Position numbers and translations under genes: made by a program
Notes under the pieces: generated by a model
What the model was told of the DNA's origin: nothing
What the model saw: the letters and a program-made list of their open reading frames with translations, nothing else
The model's database searches: none
Assembly: GCA_037893245.1 (NCBI GenBank)
Contig: JBAIAA010000095.1
Span: 1,178,001 to 1,242,000 of the forward strand
Origin: Crossaster papposus
Taxonomy: Eukaryota > Echinodermata > Asteroidea > Velatida > Solasteridae
Reading direction: 5' to 3'
Length of the DNA: 64,000 nt
Shown: positions 1 to 11,960 of the stretch, in pieces
How the letters are laid out: each line of letters begins with the position of its first letter
Numbering within the stretch: position 1 is the first letter of the stretch

Positions 1-807
1 ATCGAGTATAAACAGCATTTCATCAATATCCTGTTCCGTAATGCCATCAACGTTACTTTCTTCAAATTTAATCTTGACTTTTGTCCCATTTGAGTCTTTC
101 AGCTGAAGGCCAACAGGTGTGAATCCAGAACATGTGGCCTTTTCCTGTACAATTTCCTTCATTTCTGCTATATCTTTTGAACGTTTCTTGTATTGTTGGG
201 ATTTTTTGTATCCACGTTTTCTACCCCTACCCCTTTGACCCTTTTTCCTTTTATGAGGATTTTTCAGTCTTTGAAGTTTTCTTTCTAGTTCTGCATTTTC
301 ACCTTGGGATTTTTCAAGCTTTGCAGATACATCATTTAGATCACTTTCAAGTTTCATTCTCTTTCGAGATTCGTTGTCCAAATCTTGTTCAAGTTTTCGC
401 TTTGTCGGACTACCAGACTTATGGGGCATAGACAACTTATAGGCCACACTTTCCCTCCATTTTTTCATCTGATTGGCAAGACCTGCCCCTCCCGACATCC
501 GACACTTTTTAGCTATCTGGAACATGCGTTTGAGTTTTGCACCAAGTGTCTTAAGCACCGGAGGAATATCAAACTTGTCCATACTCATTTGATGTCTGTT
601 GAGTATTTTACCAAGAACAGATCGAATTTGCTCATCACTCATTGTGGAGCTTACGATTAGTTTTGCGGCAATATCGTACAGAAGGTCATTCTTAATTTCA
701 ATATTCACAATGAAGGGAAAGTGTGGACTTGGTTGTGGTACAGCGTGTGTGGAAAGAACAAAACAGGTAAGTATAACCAGGGTTAAGATAAAAATGAACG
801 TTGCCAT
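1..807 (-). CDS. Secreted basic coiled-coil protein, 3' part outside window
   Basis: An uninterrupted frame of 269 codons runs from the ATG at 807 to the window edge with no stop, so the protein is longer than what is seen. The first roughly 22 residues are a hydrophobic signal peptide ending near THAVPQ. Residues about 120-175 are rich in Lys, Glu and Leu and look like a coiled coil. They are followed by a strongly basic stretch with GQRGRGRKRG and repeated KKS/KKR, then an acidic tail (EESNVDGITEQDIDE). The start has A at -3 (AAAATGG). A signal peptide together with a nuclear-looking basic region is odd; the basic part could bind matrix polyanions or DNA. I do not recognise the family. The ORF is seen directly; secretion is inferred. 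Confidence 0.72.
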   Translation of the reverse strand, partial: MATFIFILTLVILTCFVLSTHAVPQPSPHFPFIVNIEIKNDLLYDIAAKLIVSSTMSDEQIRSVLGKILNRHQMSMDKFDIPPVLKTLGAKLKRMFQIAKKCRMSGGAGLANQMKKWRESVAYKLSMPHKSGSPTKRKLEQDLDNESRKRMKLESDLNDVSAKLEKSQGENAELERKLQRLKNPHKRKKGQRGRGRKRGYKKSQQYKKRSKDIAEMKEIVQEKATCSGFTPVGLQLKDSNGTKVKIKFEESNVDGITEQDIDEMLFILD

Positions 808-1053
808 TTTTCAAAGCAAACAGTGTAATGAAATAGTTCAGAAAATATTTGGCAAAAATTATATTTGCACGCCTTGTATAGAACCAACAAACTGGATAAG
901 ACTTTAAAATAAATGTTGATTGTACAAATAGAGATCAGCAATTCATTATCGCCACCACCGAGTTCTACGATGTGATTTAATATAGGTTCACCCTTGGAGC
1001 TAGAAACATATATTGAATGTTATTAAATAGACTAAACACTTCGATTAGTCCTA

Positions 1054-1725
1054 TATCTAAAAAAACAACTTTGTATAATCAGCCTTGTTACCCAATTCTC
1101 TCTGGAACTTTAGCACCAGCATATAACCACGATGGGTATACTCGGGGGTTCCTGCAGCTGAATATTCAATCAGAGGTTTTCTCTCACATAGACGAAATGA
1201 AAATGTTCCTTCCTTTACACATGCGAAATCTCCATACTCATTGAATATACGAAAGTTCCAATTTTCTCCCAAGAAAGTGTCCAAGCTGTTGTAGGAACAA
1301 GTCGAAGTGTTTTTGTTTGCTGGATGGGGATGTGCATATGGAGCCAGTTCTTCAAATGTATCAACACATACTGGTAGTCTTAGTTCGACGACACTGTCCA
1401 CTTTCCTTTGGCCATGGAGAGCCTCTTTAATAGATGTACTCAGCTGGCGGAAAAAAAGTTCTTTCCCCTCGGAACTGGATTTTGTATACACCTCTGGAAT
1501 GTCAAGAACTTCAGAGGCAACTCTCCATTCGTCGTACCTTGTTGGCCATCCAATGTAATGAACATACAGCTTTAGTGTTCCATCTTCAAGTCGGCTCTCT
1601 TTGACAACCAATTTGTAGAGCTTCTTGGTTGACCATTTATCAGACTTGGTACTATCACCAGGAATCGCAGGACCATCGGCTAGTCTCTTATAGTCAACGC
1701 GGGGTTTCTTTCTCAGTTGCGCCAT
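1054..1725 (-). CDS. Chromo-barrel/tudor-knot-like protein, 222 aa
   Basis: The single coding exon starts at the ATG at 1725 and ends at the TAG at 1054-1056. Residues about 34-80 contain LYKLVVKESRLEDG, YVHYIGWPTRYDEW and SEVLDIP. The HYxGWxxRYDEW core is the signature of chromo-barrel/tudor-knot domains (MRG15, MSL3 and MOF type), which bind methylated histone tails or RNA. The C-terminal 120 residues are not recognised. A consensus acceptor (TTTGTTTACAG) lies just 6 bp upstream of the ATG at 1732, so the coding exon is probably spliced to a non-coding first exon. A variant polyadenylation signal ATTAAA lies about 75 bp past the stop (976-981). The domain call rests on motif resemblance only. 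Confidence 0.75.
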
Positions 1726-2439
1726 TATAAACTGTAAACAAAAAAATATATTAAATCAATCAATCTAACAATCAATCATCAACAAAATTAATTGCGACTC
1801 AGCAGGATTTGACAATGCAATATTGCAGTGCTGCCCTTAGGGTCATCTCAGAAGTCATTTCAAAATATTTGCAGTGTAATTTTATTGTTCACACAATGCC
1901 AATGTGTATTCCATTCCATTTTGTCAGCAATGCAAATTTACGAATTGTCCGTTTTAATTTTTAAAAGACATGTACAATATTAAACCCGTGTATCAAAAAG
2001 AAGAAAAACAAATGTGAGACCAGGCCTATGCCGTATGCGTTCAGAAAAATATAGAACAGCCCTAGGCCCTATCATATATCATATCCGATATTGTGGAACA
2101 TGGGTATGGAACCGAGCAACAATACTGGGACTTTGGCCTAGTGGTAGGCTAGAATTTTATATAAAAACAAAACAAAACAACGACGACAACAACAGTTCCA
2201 GAGACAAATTGGACAGGCATCATACACCCAGCCACAAAATTACAATTCCATTTCAATAATAATAACACAAAAGCCTGGCTTTCTTTTTTCAATGTGCTGT
2301 TTCCTTAAAGTTTAACAACTTTTTTCCGGTAATCTGGGATAATGAGTATGTAGTATAATGTATAAACAAAATAGTAAAGTCTTAAGTACCTCGTTTTGTA
2401 CTATTTTATCTTTTTACAAGCTATACATTGATAACTTAC

Positions 2440-2530
2440 CAATGCGTTCACATCTTGGCTGCATTGTGAAAATGACAAATCCCCTACAGGATAATGGATT
2501 GGCCGAAAACAACAGTTCACTGGCTTCCGT
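2440..2530 (-). other. Probable 5' non-coding exon of the chromo-barrel-like gene
   Basis: On the minus strand a strong donor (ATTG then GTAAGTTAT) begins an intron at 2439 that would end at the acceptor at 1732. The exon's upstream limit is a guess. If spliced, the leader carries two upstream ATGs close to the junction. One is followed at once by a stop; the other opens a short frame that overlaps the main start out of frame. The splice sites are seen; the pairing is inferred. Confidence 0.4.
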
Positions 2531-2539
2531 CAAAGTTGT

Positions 2540-3550
2540 GCACAAAAACATACAAGTTTCTCATGAAACAGTAAGTTCGACGGATTATCACTTGATCAGA
2601 AAGTAGGAATAGATAACCCAAACGTATTGATGTTGTTAATTTTACAGAACAGAAAGAAACTGAATGCTTAAATGACGTTAGTTTCAGACCATATTATCAG
2701 CTGTCCACGGGATTTCACACGACGTACATGTACGTATGTACATATGTACATGTACATGTACTGGCTCATTTCGATGACATGTACATGTATTTATGCATGA
2801 CGACACGTCGAGGTCAAACAGAATTTGATTGGCTACCCCGAAAAAAGGGCGCTATGTGTTCTCTTGATCGGTGGCAAATATTGACCAATCACAGATGTTT
2901 TTATATCACTAGATAGCTGAATAAACTTGCCAAGTCCTGTCACTTGCCCCGTCTTCATCCAACATTCCGTTTTCACGAGAGGGCCTCTTACTTAAGGACA
3001 AGCCGAAAATTGTCAGCGCATTTTGTGTGCACGGAGAGCAAAATGACCATTTTACAAGACTGAAAGGTGATCTTATTAAGTGATGATCGGTTACGTTTCT
3101 TGTCAGAATTCAATAAAACTGTCATATAAAGAAGGAAATTAAATACTTCAAATACTGCCGCATGCCCCAAGTTCCAAAATTATTTCGTTTTGCTGCAGTG
3201 AAGCACCAAAGGAAAAAAGACGCATTTATGCATTATGATTTTTCTGTGTTAATGAAGGCCGATGTCATTGACAAGCAAAAGAGACAACGTTTCCATATGA
3301 TACCCGTCGTGAAAACGTACATTTTTTACTGATGATATGGTATCACATGATCTGTCATGATGAAACTTGCAAAATATTGCACCAGATTGCATTTGAAGAC
3401 CTTCAATTATTCAAAACATTCTCAAAAGAGGAGGGGGACACCCCCTCTCTTTAGACCCCTTCCCCATATCAATCACCGTGACCAAAAGTGCTCCTCTCCT
3501 TGAAGTTTCCTGGCTACGTCCCATCCCCAAATGCATGAACGCATGCTCAG
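2540..3550. other. No gene seen
   Basis: AT-rich DNA with alternating ACATGTAC motifs at 2725-2790 and no supported coding exon. Small ORFs here have no splice context or recognisable domain. Confidence 0.5.
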
Positions 3551-3552
3551 AA

Positions 3553-3783
3553 TCCAGGGATGTAGTCGAGTCCATCACAAGTCCCTACAAGTCCATGTAA
3601 GTCCCTGCAAGTCCATCACAAGTCCTTCAGTTCCAATTAAAATCACAAGCTATTCAAATCAGCTCTGATAAAAGCATTCCTTTGTCATTTGTTCATCCAG
3701 TTACTTGTGACTGCCTTTATGAAGGGACTTGTGACTATAGCTTCACTATTAAAAGGACTTGTGAACGGACTTGCAGGGATCTC
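3553..3783. repeat. Family E miniature inverted-repeat element, copy 1
   Basis: Ends carry TAGTCGAGTCC and its complement, and the arms are filled with the short motif CAAGTCC/GGACTTG. The middle contains CAAAGGAATGC-like and GATTTGAATAGC-like blocks shared with the copies at 4208 and 4799. The right end here is partly degraded. Confidence 0.7.
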
Positions 3784-4207
3784 AGAATCTCAGCCAAGAT
3801 AGTTGACTTGACATTGCCGCTATAGGTTGACTCCACACCGGTGTCGTGCAAGCGTGAAATTGGGGTTGCAGTGCGATATGTCATCATGATGATGTTTGAT
3901 GAATAAGCCTCAGGGAACTCGTTCACAATCGTGGACAAAAAAAACTTTTCTGGTACGCTTGCCAAGAAGCGGAAAGCACTTATTATGCCTAGGGCGTTAG
4001 GGTTCATCATTTGCAGCAGTCCTTTATGATTATGAACGAACAATCCCATTTGCACCAACTATAGATCCCTTCATATCGGGTATCAAGCTATTATAGAAAA
4101 TGACAATATGTTGTTGCTCACTCAGTTAGTTTGAATGAGTATGGTGTTCTGTTGGGCGTGTAAACTTCGAGGTCTAAGACTGAGAGGGACAAAGTGCATC
4201 GAAACCA

Positions 4208-4447
4208 GGGTTGGTGGTCGAGTCCCTGCAAGTCCGTTCACAAGTCCCTTCGTGATGCCAGTCACAAGTCCCTTCATAAAGGCAGTCACAAGTAACTGGA
4301 TGAACAATGACAGAGAAATGCTTTTGTCAAAAGCTGATTTGAATAGCTTGTGATTTGAATTGGAACTGAAGGACTTGTGATGGACTTGCAGGGACTTGTA
4401 CTTTGTAGGGACTTGCAGGGACTTGTGATGGACTTGACTACATCCCT
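4208..4447. repeat. Family E miniature inverted-repeat element, copy 2
   Basis: Same order of blocks as the neighbouring copies: GTCGAGTCCCTGCAAGTCC at the left, AACAATGACA in the centre, and GGACTTGCAGGGACTTG at the right. Confidence 0.75.
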
Positions 4448-4449
4448 TA

Positions 4450-4740
4450 TCGAAACCACCTGTTTAGATGAGAGAGCAATCGATGGTGAAGCTGCCAGAT
4501 GCCGAGCCCTGCATTGCCCTCAGTTGTCGAGTACTCGAACGCCTGTAGCTCCGAGTCACAGCGCAGCATGCAGAGTCATCCCACCGCGGTCATATTGTTC
4601 AACTCGCCCCGGCCGTCGACAGCGGTTTATAGTGCCAAATTCAGTACTTCCAGCTGCAGGACGTCGTGTCAAAGCGAACGAGGGCGCTGTGCAGAGATAA
4701 AGTGCCTCCGGTAACGTTACGCTAATGCTGCGTTCCATTC
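4450..4740. other. CpG-rich spacer, unassigned
   Basis: Noticeably richer in GC and CpG than its flanks, with overlapping short ORFs on both strands and no clear splice pair or domain. It could be an old exon or a CpG-rich regulatory patch; nothing decides this. Confidence 0.3.
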
Positions 4741-4798
4741 GCGTCGTGCTTATTATCGTGTTCACATGCACTGTGAATTACTCCATGTTCACGAGTCA

Positions 4799-5021
4799 GG
4801 GTTGTAGTCGAGTCCCTGCAAGTCCTTTCACAAGTCCTTTCATGAAGCCAGTCACAAGTCCCTTCATAAAGGCAGTCACAAGTAGCTAGATGAACAATGA
4901 CAAAGGAATGCCTTTGTCAAAGCTGATTTGAATAGCTTGTGATTTGTATTGGAACTGAAGAACTTGTGATGGACTTGCAGGGACTTGCAGGGACTTGTGA
5001 TGGACTCGACTACATCCCTGT
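4799..5021. repeat. Family E miniature inverted-repeat element, copy 3
   Basis: The cleanest of the three. It runs from TGTAGTCGAGTCCCTGC to GGACTCGACTACATCCC, and its two ends are reverse complements. Confidence 0.8.
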
Positions 5022-5024
5022 CAC

Positions 5025-6330
5025 GAGTAGGTTGCATTCCAAACGCTACTCACCAAGACGCACGTGCACAGTCGAGTTAGTCGTGCGGTAAGGACATTCT
5101 TTATCGCGCAAGAACTCGTACGTGAACCAACACGCATGCGCGAGCATGGCAAGTATTTCATTTGTTTATGAAGTCGTGAACTTGGAGAAAAAGTTCCACC
5201 TCGAGTTCACCACTGGTGAACACGAGTTACCAGGCGATTAGAACGCCAATATTATGACTCGTGAACTCGAAAACACGATAAACACAACGCGACAGCTTCT
5301 CTAAACCGTCAATTTCAATTCTATTCAATAGATGTCTTTTAAACTATCCCCAAGAAGTTCTCGCTTTAACTAGTGGAGACAACCCATCTGGACTTCGATG
5401 TTTTGGGGAAATGGCCGTGCATTATTGCATCAAACCTTGCTCTATCTCAGTGGTACTGGCCAATAACACCGGCCACCAAAATACATCCTGATCTTGGGAC
5501 CCTGGAGGAATATAAACAGTTTTTATTCCTCCATGTTCGGACTAAGAGCCCAATGTTTCTTGACCATGTGCGCACTATAAAAAGAGTTTGTGTGTGGCGA
5601 TACAGTCGTCCTAATCGAGCCACGATCGACTAGATTACGTCACGGCCTGCCTAATTGCCAGCAACTAGTAAAAAGGCCTGACACTCTGAAAGAATTGACA
5701 CCTTGTCACTCAACTGTCGACTTAATCTATGGTTATCCAGAACCGGCTGTAAACTGTCCATACAAACTTTAAAATGTCAACAACTTTTCCTCGAGTAAAT
5801 TCGACGTGTGAGTTCCAGAGACGGCCATTATGCTTGATGGTGTAACATCCTTTCTGGTGTGCATCTAAGAGAAGCAACATTGTTGGCAATGTGCACGCCA
5901 GCACAAGGATGGTTTTAGGGGTGTGATCTTCGCCAGCCCGTTGCTTCAACTGCCATAGGATTCATCTTGCCAATCCTCGCAACCTTAACCCTAACTCCCT
6001 AGCTAGGGTGTGTGTGCAAAATCATATTGATCGTGGAGGATTTGGGAGGGTTGGGGTTAATGGTATCGTATCGATAAAATACAATTAAATATGACTTTGA
6101 ATTGTTAAAAAAAAAAAAAACTAGGCCTATTAAAAAAACAATTAAAAAATCACCTTTCTGCTGCCGTAACAATAGCCACCGCAAATTTCAGATTTTTTTT
6201 TTATTAAGGGGTTCATGATAAATGTGTTAATAGATATTTGGCGTGTTTACCTTTGTGTTCTTGTTACTACATACGATTCCACGTTGTTACTGCGCAGATA
6301 TGGTGATCGTGATCCGGGCATAGAATCACC
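5025..6330. other. No gene seen
   Basis: Short ORFs only, none with a recognisable domain or convincing splice sites. A run of 14 A is present at 6107-6120. Confidence 0.45.
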
Positions 6331-6332
6331 AA

Positions 6333-7563
6333 TTAGTCCAGGAAAAATAAGTTTTGACCTCAAACAAATTGCAACAAATTGTTTTTCACCACAGTGCACT
6401 TCTATAAGGTTCCTAGAATTACATACTAAAAATCTACAAAAATCCAAGTGGTGGAAATATGTCTAATTTGCATAAATCGTTAATCCCTGCCGTGTAATAT
6501 GTTTATTCCCATATTTGGGTATATATTTTATTTTAATTTTTTTTAAAGTTTATTTTGGCGATTATACTTAAACATCCTTACTTCGATAACATTTTCTAAA
6601 ACATATAAGTGACTGAATAATTGTGAGAACACAGTAATTATCCAAAATGACAACTTCGTGACCCTATAAATGTGCGCACATTACATCTCTAGATATCATC
6701 AAGTAGTCAGTATTGGTGAGCTTCAAATTCACCAAGTTGCTTACTGGCACAGTTATGATATTAAAACCTTAATAACAATAATAACATTGTGATATTTAGC
6801 CCAGAAAACAAAAACTTGGGAAAAATGGTGTGTCTATAAATTGGGCTAAAAAGTAGTTAAAGGGTTGCCTAACATGGAAGACTTGAACAAGTTCAAGGAA
6901 ATCCCCAAAATACATTTTAACGTAGATATGATTATTGTAAGCAACAACCATCTTAAATTTGGGGGGGTTTCCTTGAACTTGTTCAAGTCTCTCACCTTAG
7001 GCAACCCTTCACCTACTTGTTAGCCCAATTTAGGGACACATCAGTTTTTCCAAGTTTTTGTTTGCTGGGCTAAATATCACAATGTTATTATTGTTCATAT
7101 GATTTTTCATAAGGTTTTAATATGATAGCTGTGCCAGTAAGCAACTTGGTGAATTTGAAGCTCACCAATACTTACTACTTGATAATATCTGGAGACACGG
7201 TAAATGCGTGCAAATGGTAGGGTATAATTGTAGTCATTTTAGACCATTACTATATTTTCATAATTATTTAGTCACTTACATGCTTTAGAAATTGTTATCG
7301 AAGTAAGGATGTTCAAGTATAATCGCCAAAATAAACTTTAAAAAAAATAAAAATAAAATATATACCCAAATATGGGAATAAACATATTACACGGCAGGGA
7401 TTAACGATTTATGCAAATTAGACATATTTCCACCACTTGGATTTTTGTAGACTTTTAGTATGTAATTCTAGGGACCTTATAAAAGTGCACTGTGGTGAAA
7501 AACAATTTGTTGCAATTTGTTTGAGGTCAACAAAACAAAATTATGTATTTTGCCTGGACTAAA
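6333..7563. repeat. 1.2-kb fold-back element
   Basis: The two halves are inverted copies centred near 6925. The termini read TTAGTCCAGG and its complement. Paired inner blocks include AAACAAATTGCAACAAATTG at 6362 against 7500-7520, TGCATAAATCGTTAATCCC at 6469 against about 7400, and CTTACTTCGATAAC at 6578 against about 7300. The central spacer contains a second pair around AACTTGTTCAAG. A fragment of one terminus recurs at 13372-13445, which supports a mobile origin. Confidence 0.8.
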
Positions 7564-7666
7564 TGAGCTATACCAAGATAGCTCCATTGAATACTCCGTA
7601 ACACCACTATTCACTATAACTCCCGCTAGGTCATATCAAGAGTGTCTGATCATGGAGCTATGGTCT

Positions 7667-7909
7667 GGGGCCAATTTCATAGAGCTGCTAAGCACAACAA
7701 TTTGCTTAGCATGAAAATTTGCCCTTGGCCAAAATAAGGTTACAGACCAAATGTTCATGGTCTTTATAATGTTTTTGATTGATAATCAGCTGGTTTTTTG
7801 CTTAGCATGAAAAACACGTAGAATTTTGGCTGGTAACCTGTTTTTAATGAGCAAGACTTTTGGGTGCTAAGCAAATTTGTGTGCTTAGCAGCTCTATGAA
7901 TTTGGCCCC
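7667..7909. repeat. Family A miniature element
   Basis: Runs from GGGGCCAATTTCATAGAGC to a matching inverted end ATGAATTTGGCCCC. Inner motifs are CTTAGCATGAAAA and TTGATTGATAATCAGC. The CAGGGGCC-type end of this family resembles hAT termini, but no 8-bp duplication is visible. Confidence 0.85.
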
Positions 7910-8640
7910 GGATCATGGTCCTCTCCGCTACACTAGCTGATGACCGGGACGCCGAATCCGGGAAAAGTGGAACGAACTCAAACGGCATCAGAGGCTAATG
8001 CAAGGCGTTTTCACTCCATTTCATCATTATACTGCAAACTTTCCCCATTGGCATTGTGACGGTATGAAACAAAGACTATTCATTATGTATACGGCCCGTA
8101 TTTTGTGAAACGTTAGTATTTATTGAGAGCGAATAAACTCAAATTCCCCGCTGATTTGAGTTTCTTAAACTTATATAGCATCCGTGCGTTACTAATTTTC
8201 ACATGGCCTGACTAAATAGTCGGAACACAACATCGATTTCCCTTCACAAGGCCAAATAACAACACTGGACGTAAGACGTGGAGACGATTTGGATCTAGCC
8301 TATCAGCAAAAATAGTCTTAGTTCAAGCCGCTATAGATGACCGCCTCGGATCGACCGAACCCGGACTGTCACGAACGGGATATGCAAATTATGTTTTGCC
8401 CATGACCAATGCACACAGCACCAATGCACATTAATGTGGTTTCTTACACGTCCTCAATAGGCGAACACACCCAAAACAGCTCAAATGTTGGGGGGTCACT
8501 TTGGGGTCCCCGAACATCGTTCTACAATTTTTTCCATTTTCTTAAGTTACTTTACTTTTTTTTTTTTTTTTAATTACGTTACAGTTGCACTTTATACAAA
8601 GAAGGAAAACTCCAAATACTAATAATAAATAAATAATAAA
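7910..8640. other. No gene seen
   Basis: AT-rich sequence with a T run at 8555-8572; no supported feature. Confidence 0.4.
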
Positions 8641-9559
8641 TATTCATTACGATAGCTGCATGTATGAATATTCGTCCAGAGACATAGTCAAGTCGTTAGA
8701 CATAATTGTTTTTGGAACGTTACATTAACGGTGGCATATTAATATAACGGGCTGCACTTTGGGCGCCTTTGAACAAAACACGACTGTCTTAGACGACCCG
8801 ACTTCACATCTAAATTGTATTCAACAATTATTATTGCACGTCTTGTCAAGATGTTGCATATCAAATAGACGCAACTGGTTACTTAAAATTGAAATTTATG
8901 TGGATGAATTCAATGCTGGGTTTTATGAAACGTATGGTGCATTAATTAAAGAAGTGATCTGCGTTCAATTATATGCCGGGACTTAGACAGAACTTAATAA
9001 TAGATTGGTCTACATTCATAATATACTAAATTGATTAAGGCCTAATATATTAATTTATTTAACCCATAATAATTGATTAATAATTTATTGGTTAATAATC
9101 TTTTTGACCCATCACCACTTATTTAAAGGTAGAATACTATAAAATACAGCCCCATAAATCCTACCTAAAATGTCGACATTATAAATTGGTTGTATTTTTT
9201 AGTAGGCATGTAAGTTTACGAAACCAAACGATATTCAAGAATTATAATTTGTTGCTCAATTCCGTTTCCTTGATGACGCGCCACAGAAGATCTTTAAATC
9301 CATCCTTTATTAATTTTGGTTGAAGATGTCGATGTAGATCTTGTAGTCACTGTTGATTTTCTTCCAAACCTGTACTGCCCTGTCGATGTCAACAATAGAA
9401 ACATTGCAGAGTTAGTTTCTGAATGGATATGAAGCAAGAAATGAGACGGAAGGATCCCCTCCCACCCCCTTCTTCCCCCTACCCCCGCCTGCGAATTTTC
9501 CCCAAACGACATCGCCATAGAACTCGTTTTTAGCGCATCTGATTGGCTATCTGTTACGT

Positions 9560-9715
9560 CATGGTAGTAAATTTTACTCTCAATTTATTGACCCTAGGAT
9601 TCTCAACTTATTGACCCTAGGACTCTGGGTTTTATTGACCGTAGGAATCTCAACTTATTGACCCTAACCCTAACCTTCTTTGACCCTAGGACTCTGGTTT
9701 TTTTTTTTTACCCTA
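9560..9715. repeat. Short degenerate tandem repeat in the last intron
   Basis: Repeats of TATTGACCCTAGGA with variants including one CCCTAACCCTAACC stretch that resembles telomere repeats. The mirror copy in the right arm is at 19660-19790. Confidence 0.6.
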
Positions 9716-10285
9716 GTACACGTCATGAAATGCGACACATGTATGAATGGATGACGTAGATGTTAAACAACCAATCAGATGCGCTAAAAACCAGTTCTAT
9801 GGCGATGTATTCAGCACACACAAAATATTACACTCTACTTTGTAGAGGCAATATAAATCTCGACTTCATTAGCTGTGAAATCGCTGCAAAGTGCATCTTT
9901 ACTCGGCCGTTCGCAAAACAAAGAGCCATTGTTTTATATTTTTTTTAAAAATATATTGATTATTAGATTTTATTTTCAAAGCTCACTTACTTTCCTACGA
10001 AGAAGACAGTTCCATTGCGAAACTGAGCGGCGATCTCAAGCCGCGACACAACGTAGGACGCGTCCGGATCTGTAGGCAACACCTCGTCCACAGTTAGGGT
10101 AGCTTGGAAATCTTTCACCCAATGAAAGTGTGCGCGGGTCTCTGTTGAAACAATAGAGCGTGTAGGTTGACCTCGAGATTTTACGAGAATACCGCATCCG
10201 GGCAAATTTGTCTAATTGTAGGATCTATAACTAGTCACACATCCTATTTTTGCATTTTCTTGCATCACTATTGGGACCATCCCAT

Positions 10286-10675
10286 TTAAAGGTAGGATAC
10301 ACCATTGGTAATTGCTTGAATTATCAGGAATAGGTAGATTTAGGGGGTTGTATTTTATAGTAAATATCGTTTAATTGACCTGTCCGAAGTTTTACAATCA
10401 TGGATGCCGAGAAAAGCACGAAAAACAGCGTTTGTTTTCAACCGGCGTCGAGCAGTTATTCTTATGTTATTTGTGTTTTTTTTCGCGATCGCCGTCAGGC
10501 GATCGCAACTTTTTCTTTATAAAATTTTATTTTTCGGAGTTATTAGAAGATATCTAGCGCAATCATTTTGCTGGATGCCTAGAATCATTATTTACTTTCA
10601 AATGAGCAAGATATTTGTTTTAATAATTTGGTAGTAAATATGTTCGATATTTGCAAATGGTGTATCTTACCTATA
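10286..10675. repeat. Family B miniature element
   Basis: Begins TTAA then AGGTAGGATACACC and ends with the inverse of that end. The centre has a CGATCGCCG...GCGATCGCG hairpin and a TTTTCAACCGGCGTCG block. It lies in intron 2 of the left NTF2-like copy; the matching element in the other arm is at 18455-18860, so it predates the duplication. Confidence 0.85.
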
Positions 10676-11960
10676 AGGGTAACAAATAGGCATTGCGAAG
10701 GAAAATAAAGCTTTACAATGTACACCATATTAAAAAAATACTCCGAATGTATGACTATTATCCAAATATAATGTTATTTGTCGACCTCAACTTCTGTTCA
10801 ATCGGTCACGAACTTACCTGCTATTCCAATGTCAGTGCTGTGACCGGTCCGCATCGTTCGGACATCGTCGTCAAAAAACTTCATCAAGCAGTCAAGGTCG
10901 TCGGCGTTTATGCAATCCTGCTCTCCCTGAATCAACCCCGTTATCTTCTCTACCACTGTTATAAATAACAGACAAGGTCATCATAACAAACAAATAAACA
11001 TAGAACAATTAACCCCCAATAACGCTGGGGATCGGCTATTATAGGCCAAGCTATACCCAGCAAGATTTGGGACCGAGCGACTCCCCCATACTTACCGCTC
11101 CCTTGACTATTGATACCTAACCCTCCCCCTAAAAACCTCGAAAGAAACCACAACACTCCGCAAGCACAGTGACCACCACAAAGGTTGTGGGGAGAGGGGT
11201 TCTCTCCGTCCCATACTCTCTTATTTCCAAAGAGTGAAAATTCACTCCATTCGAGTGAAAATTCATTCCAACAGTCTGAAACTAGGGACCAGACGTTTTA
11301 GAGTGAAATTAATTTACTCGAAAAAGATTAAAATCTAATCGAATTCCACTGAAACGGTACTTTTTGTAAGTGTGTTTCAATCTAAATTTAGAGTGAGATC
11401 TACTCTGAAACGTCTGGTCCCTAGGTCCACTCTTTGGAATTTAGAGAGTATAATTGCTTCATATGGGCCAAGCCATGGCTTGCTAATCCATCTGAAATAT
11501 CAACATTCTAGAGATAAACCTTCGTTGGGTCATTTGTCAACCACTTTTCTTTAGCTTTTTGAGCACTTTTGATGCTTCAAACGACAGAAATTGATACCTG
11601 ACTAAAGTGTACTGTAATTTTGAAAATGTTTGGTTTTCTCAGAATGACCCTATTTCATGCGGAATAAACTCATAATCATGGCATTGGATAGTATACCAGT
11701 CGTATACCATCACCGTTAGCAAGGAATTGGTATGGATGTTTGCAAAGTGCCTTCCAAAAAGGCTCGACTACTGAACCTTACCGGTTTCGGCACGTTCTGC
11801 TAATTCTTCCAAAGCCAAGAATGCCAAGATGTCGGCTTCTACATCGAGGCGTCGTGTTCGGTCACCAGGAACCCTACCGTCAGTAGGGCCAGAAGGCAGG
11901 CAGTAACAGGAGACATGATGATGGTGGCAATCGGCAGAGATGGAACCCAAAAGGTATACG

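Larger units (their letters stand above)
9310..11916 (-). pseudogene. NTF2/SnoaL-like secreted protein, left paralogue with broken exon 1
   Basis: Exons, minus strand: 11916-11782, 10955-10818, 10141-9991 and 9379-9310. All donors are GTAAG and all acceptors AG, in the same phases as the right copy. Exon 1 starts with the same signal peptide (MSPVTACLLALLTVGFLV), but relative to the right copy a net 10 bp is missing near 11843. The frame therefore hits TAG at 11841-11839 after 25 codons. Past the deletion the homologous frame is open, and exons 2-4 have no stops. An upstream in-frame start rescuing that frame would have to be TTG, since no ATG lies before the preceding stop. Most likely a recent pseudogene; a non-standard start or unseen splice form is less likely. 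Confidence 0.8.

Noticed and set aside
132..907. Overlapping plus-strand ORFs near the left end
   Set aside because: Antisense of the 269-codon minus-strand frame that starts with a signal peptide.
9664..9676. Telomere remnant
   Set aside because: Only two units of CCCTAA in a degenerate local repeat that is mirrored in the other duplication arm.
10404..10634. ORFs starting MPRKARKTAFVFNRRR, also seen near 18700 and 47900
   Set aside because: They recur only because they lie in family B elements; frames are broken in most copies.
11768..11950. A 60-codon frame rescuing exon 1 of the left NTF2-like copy
   Set aside because: It would start at TTG; an in-frame TGA lies upstream with no ATG between.
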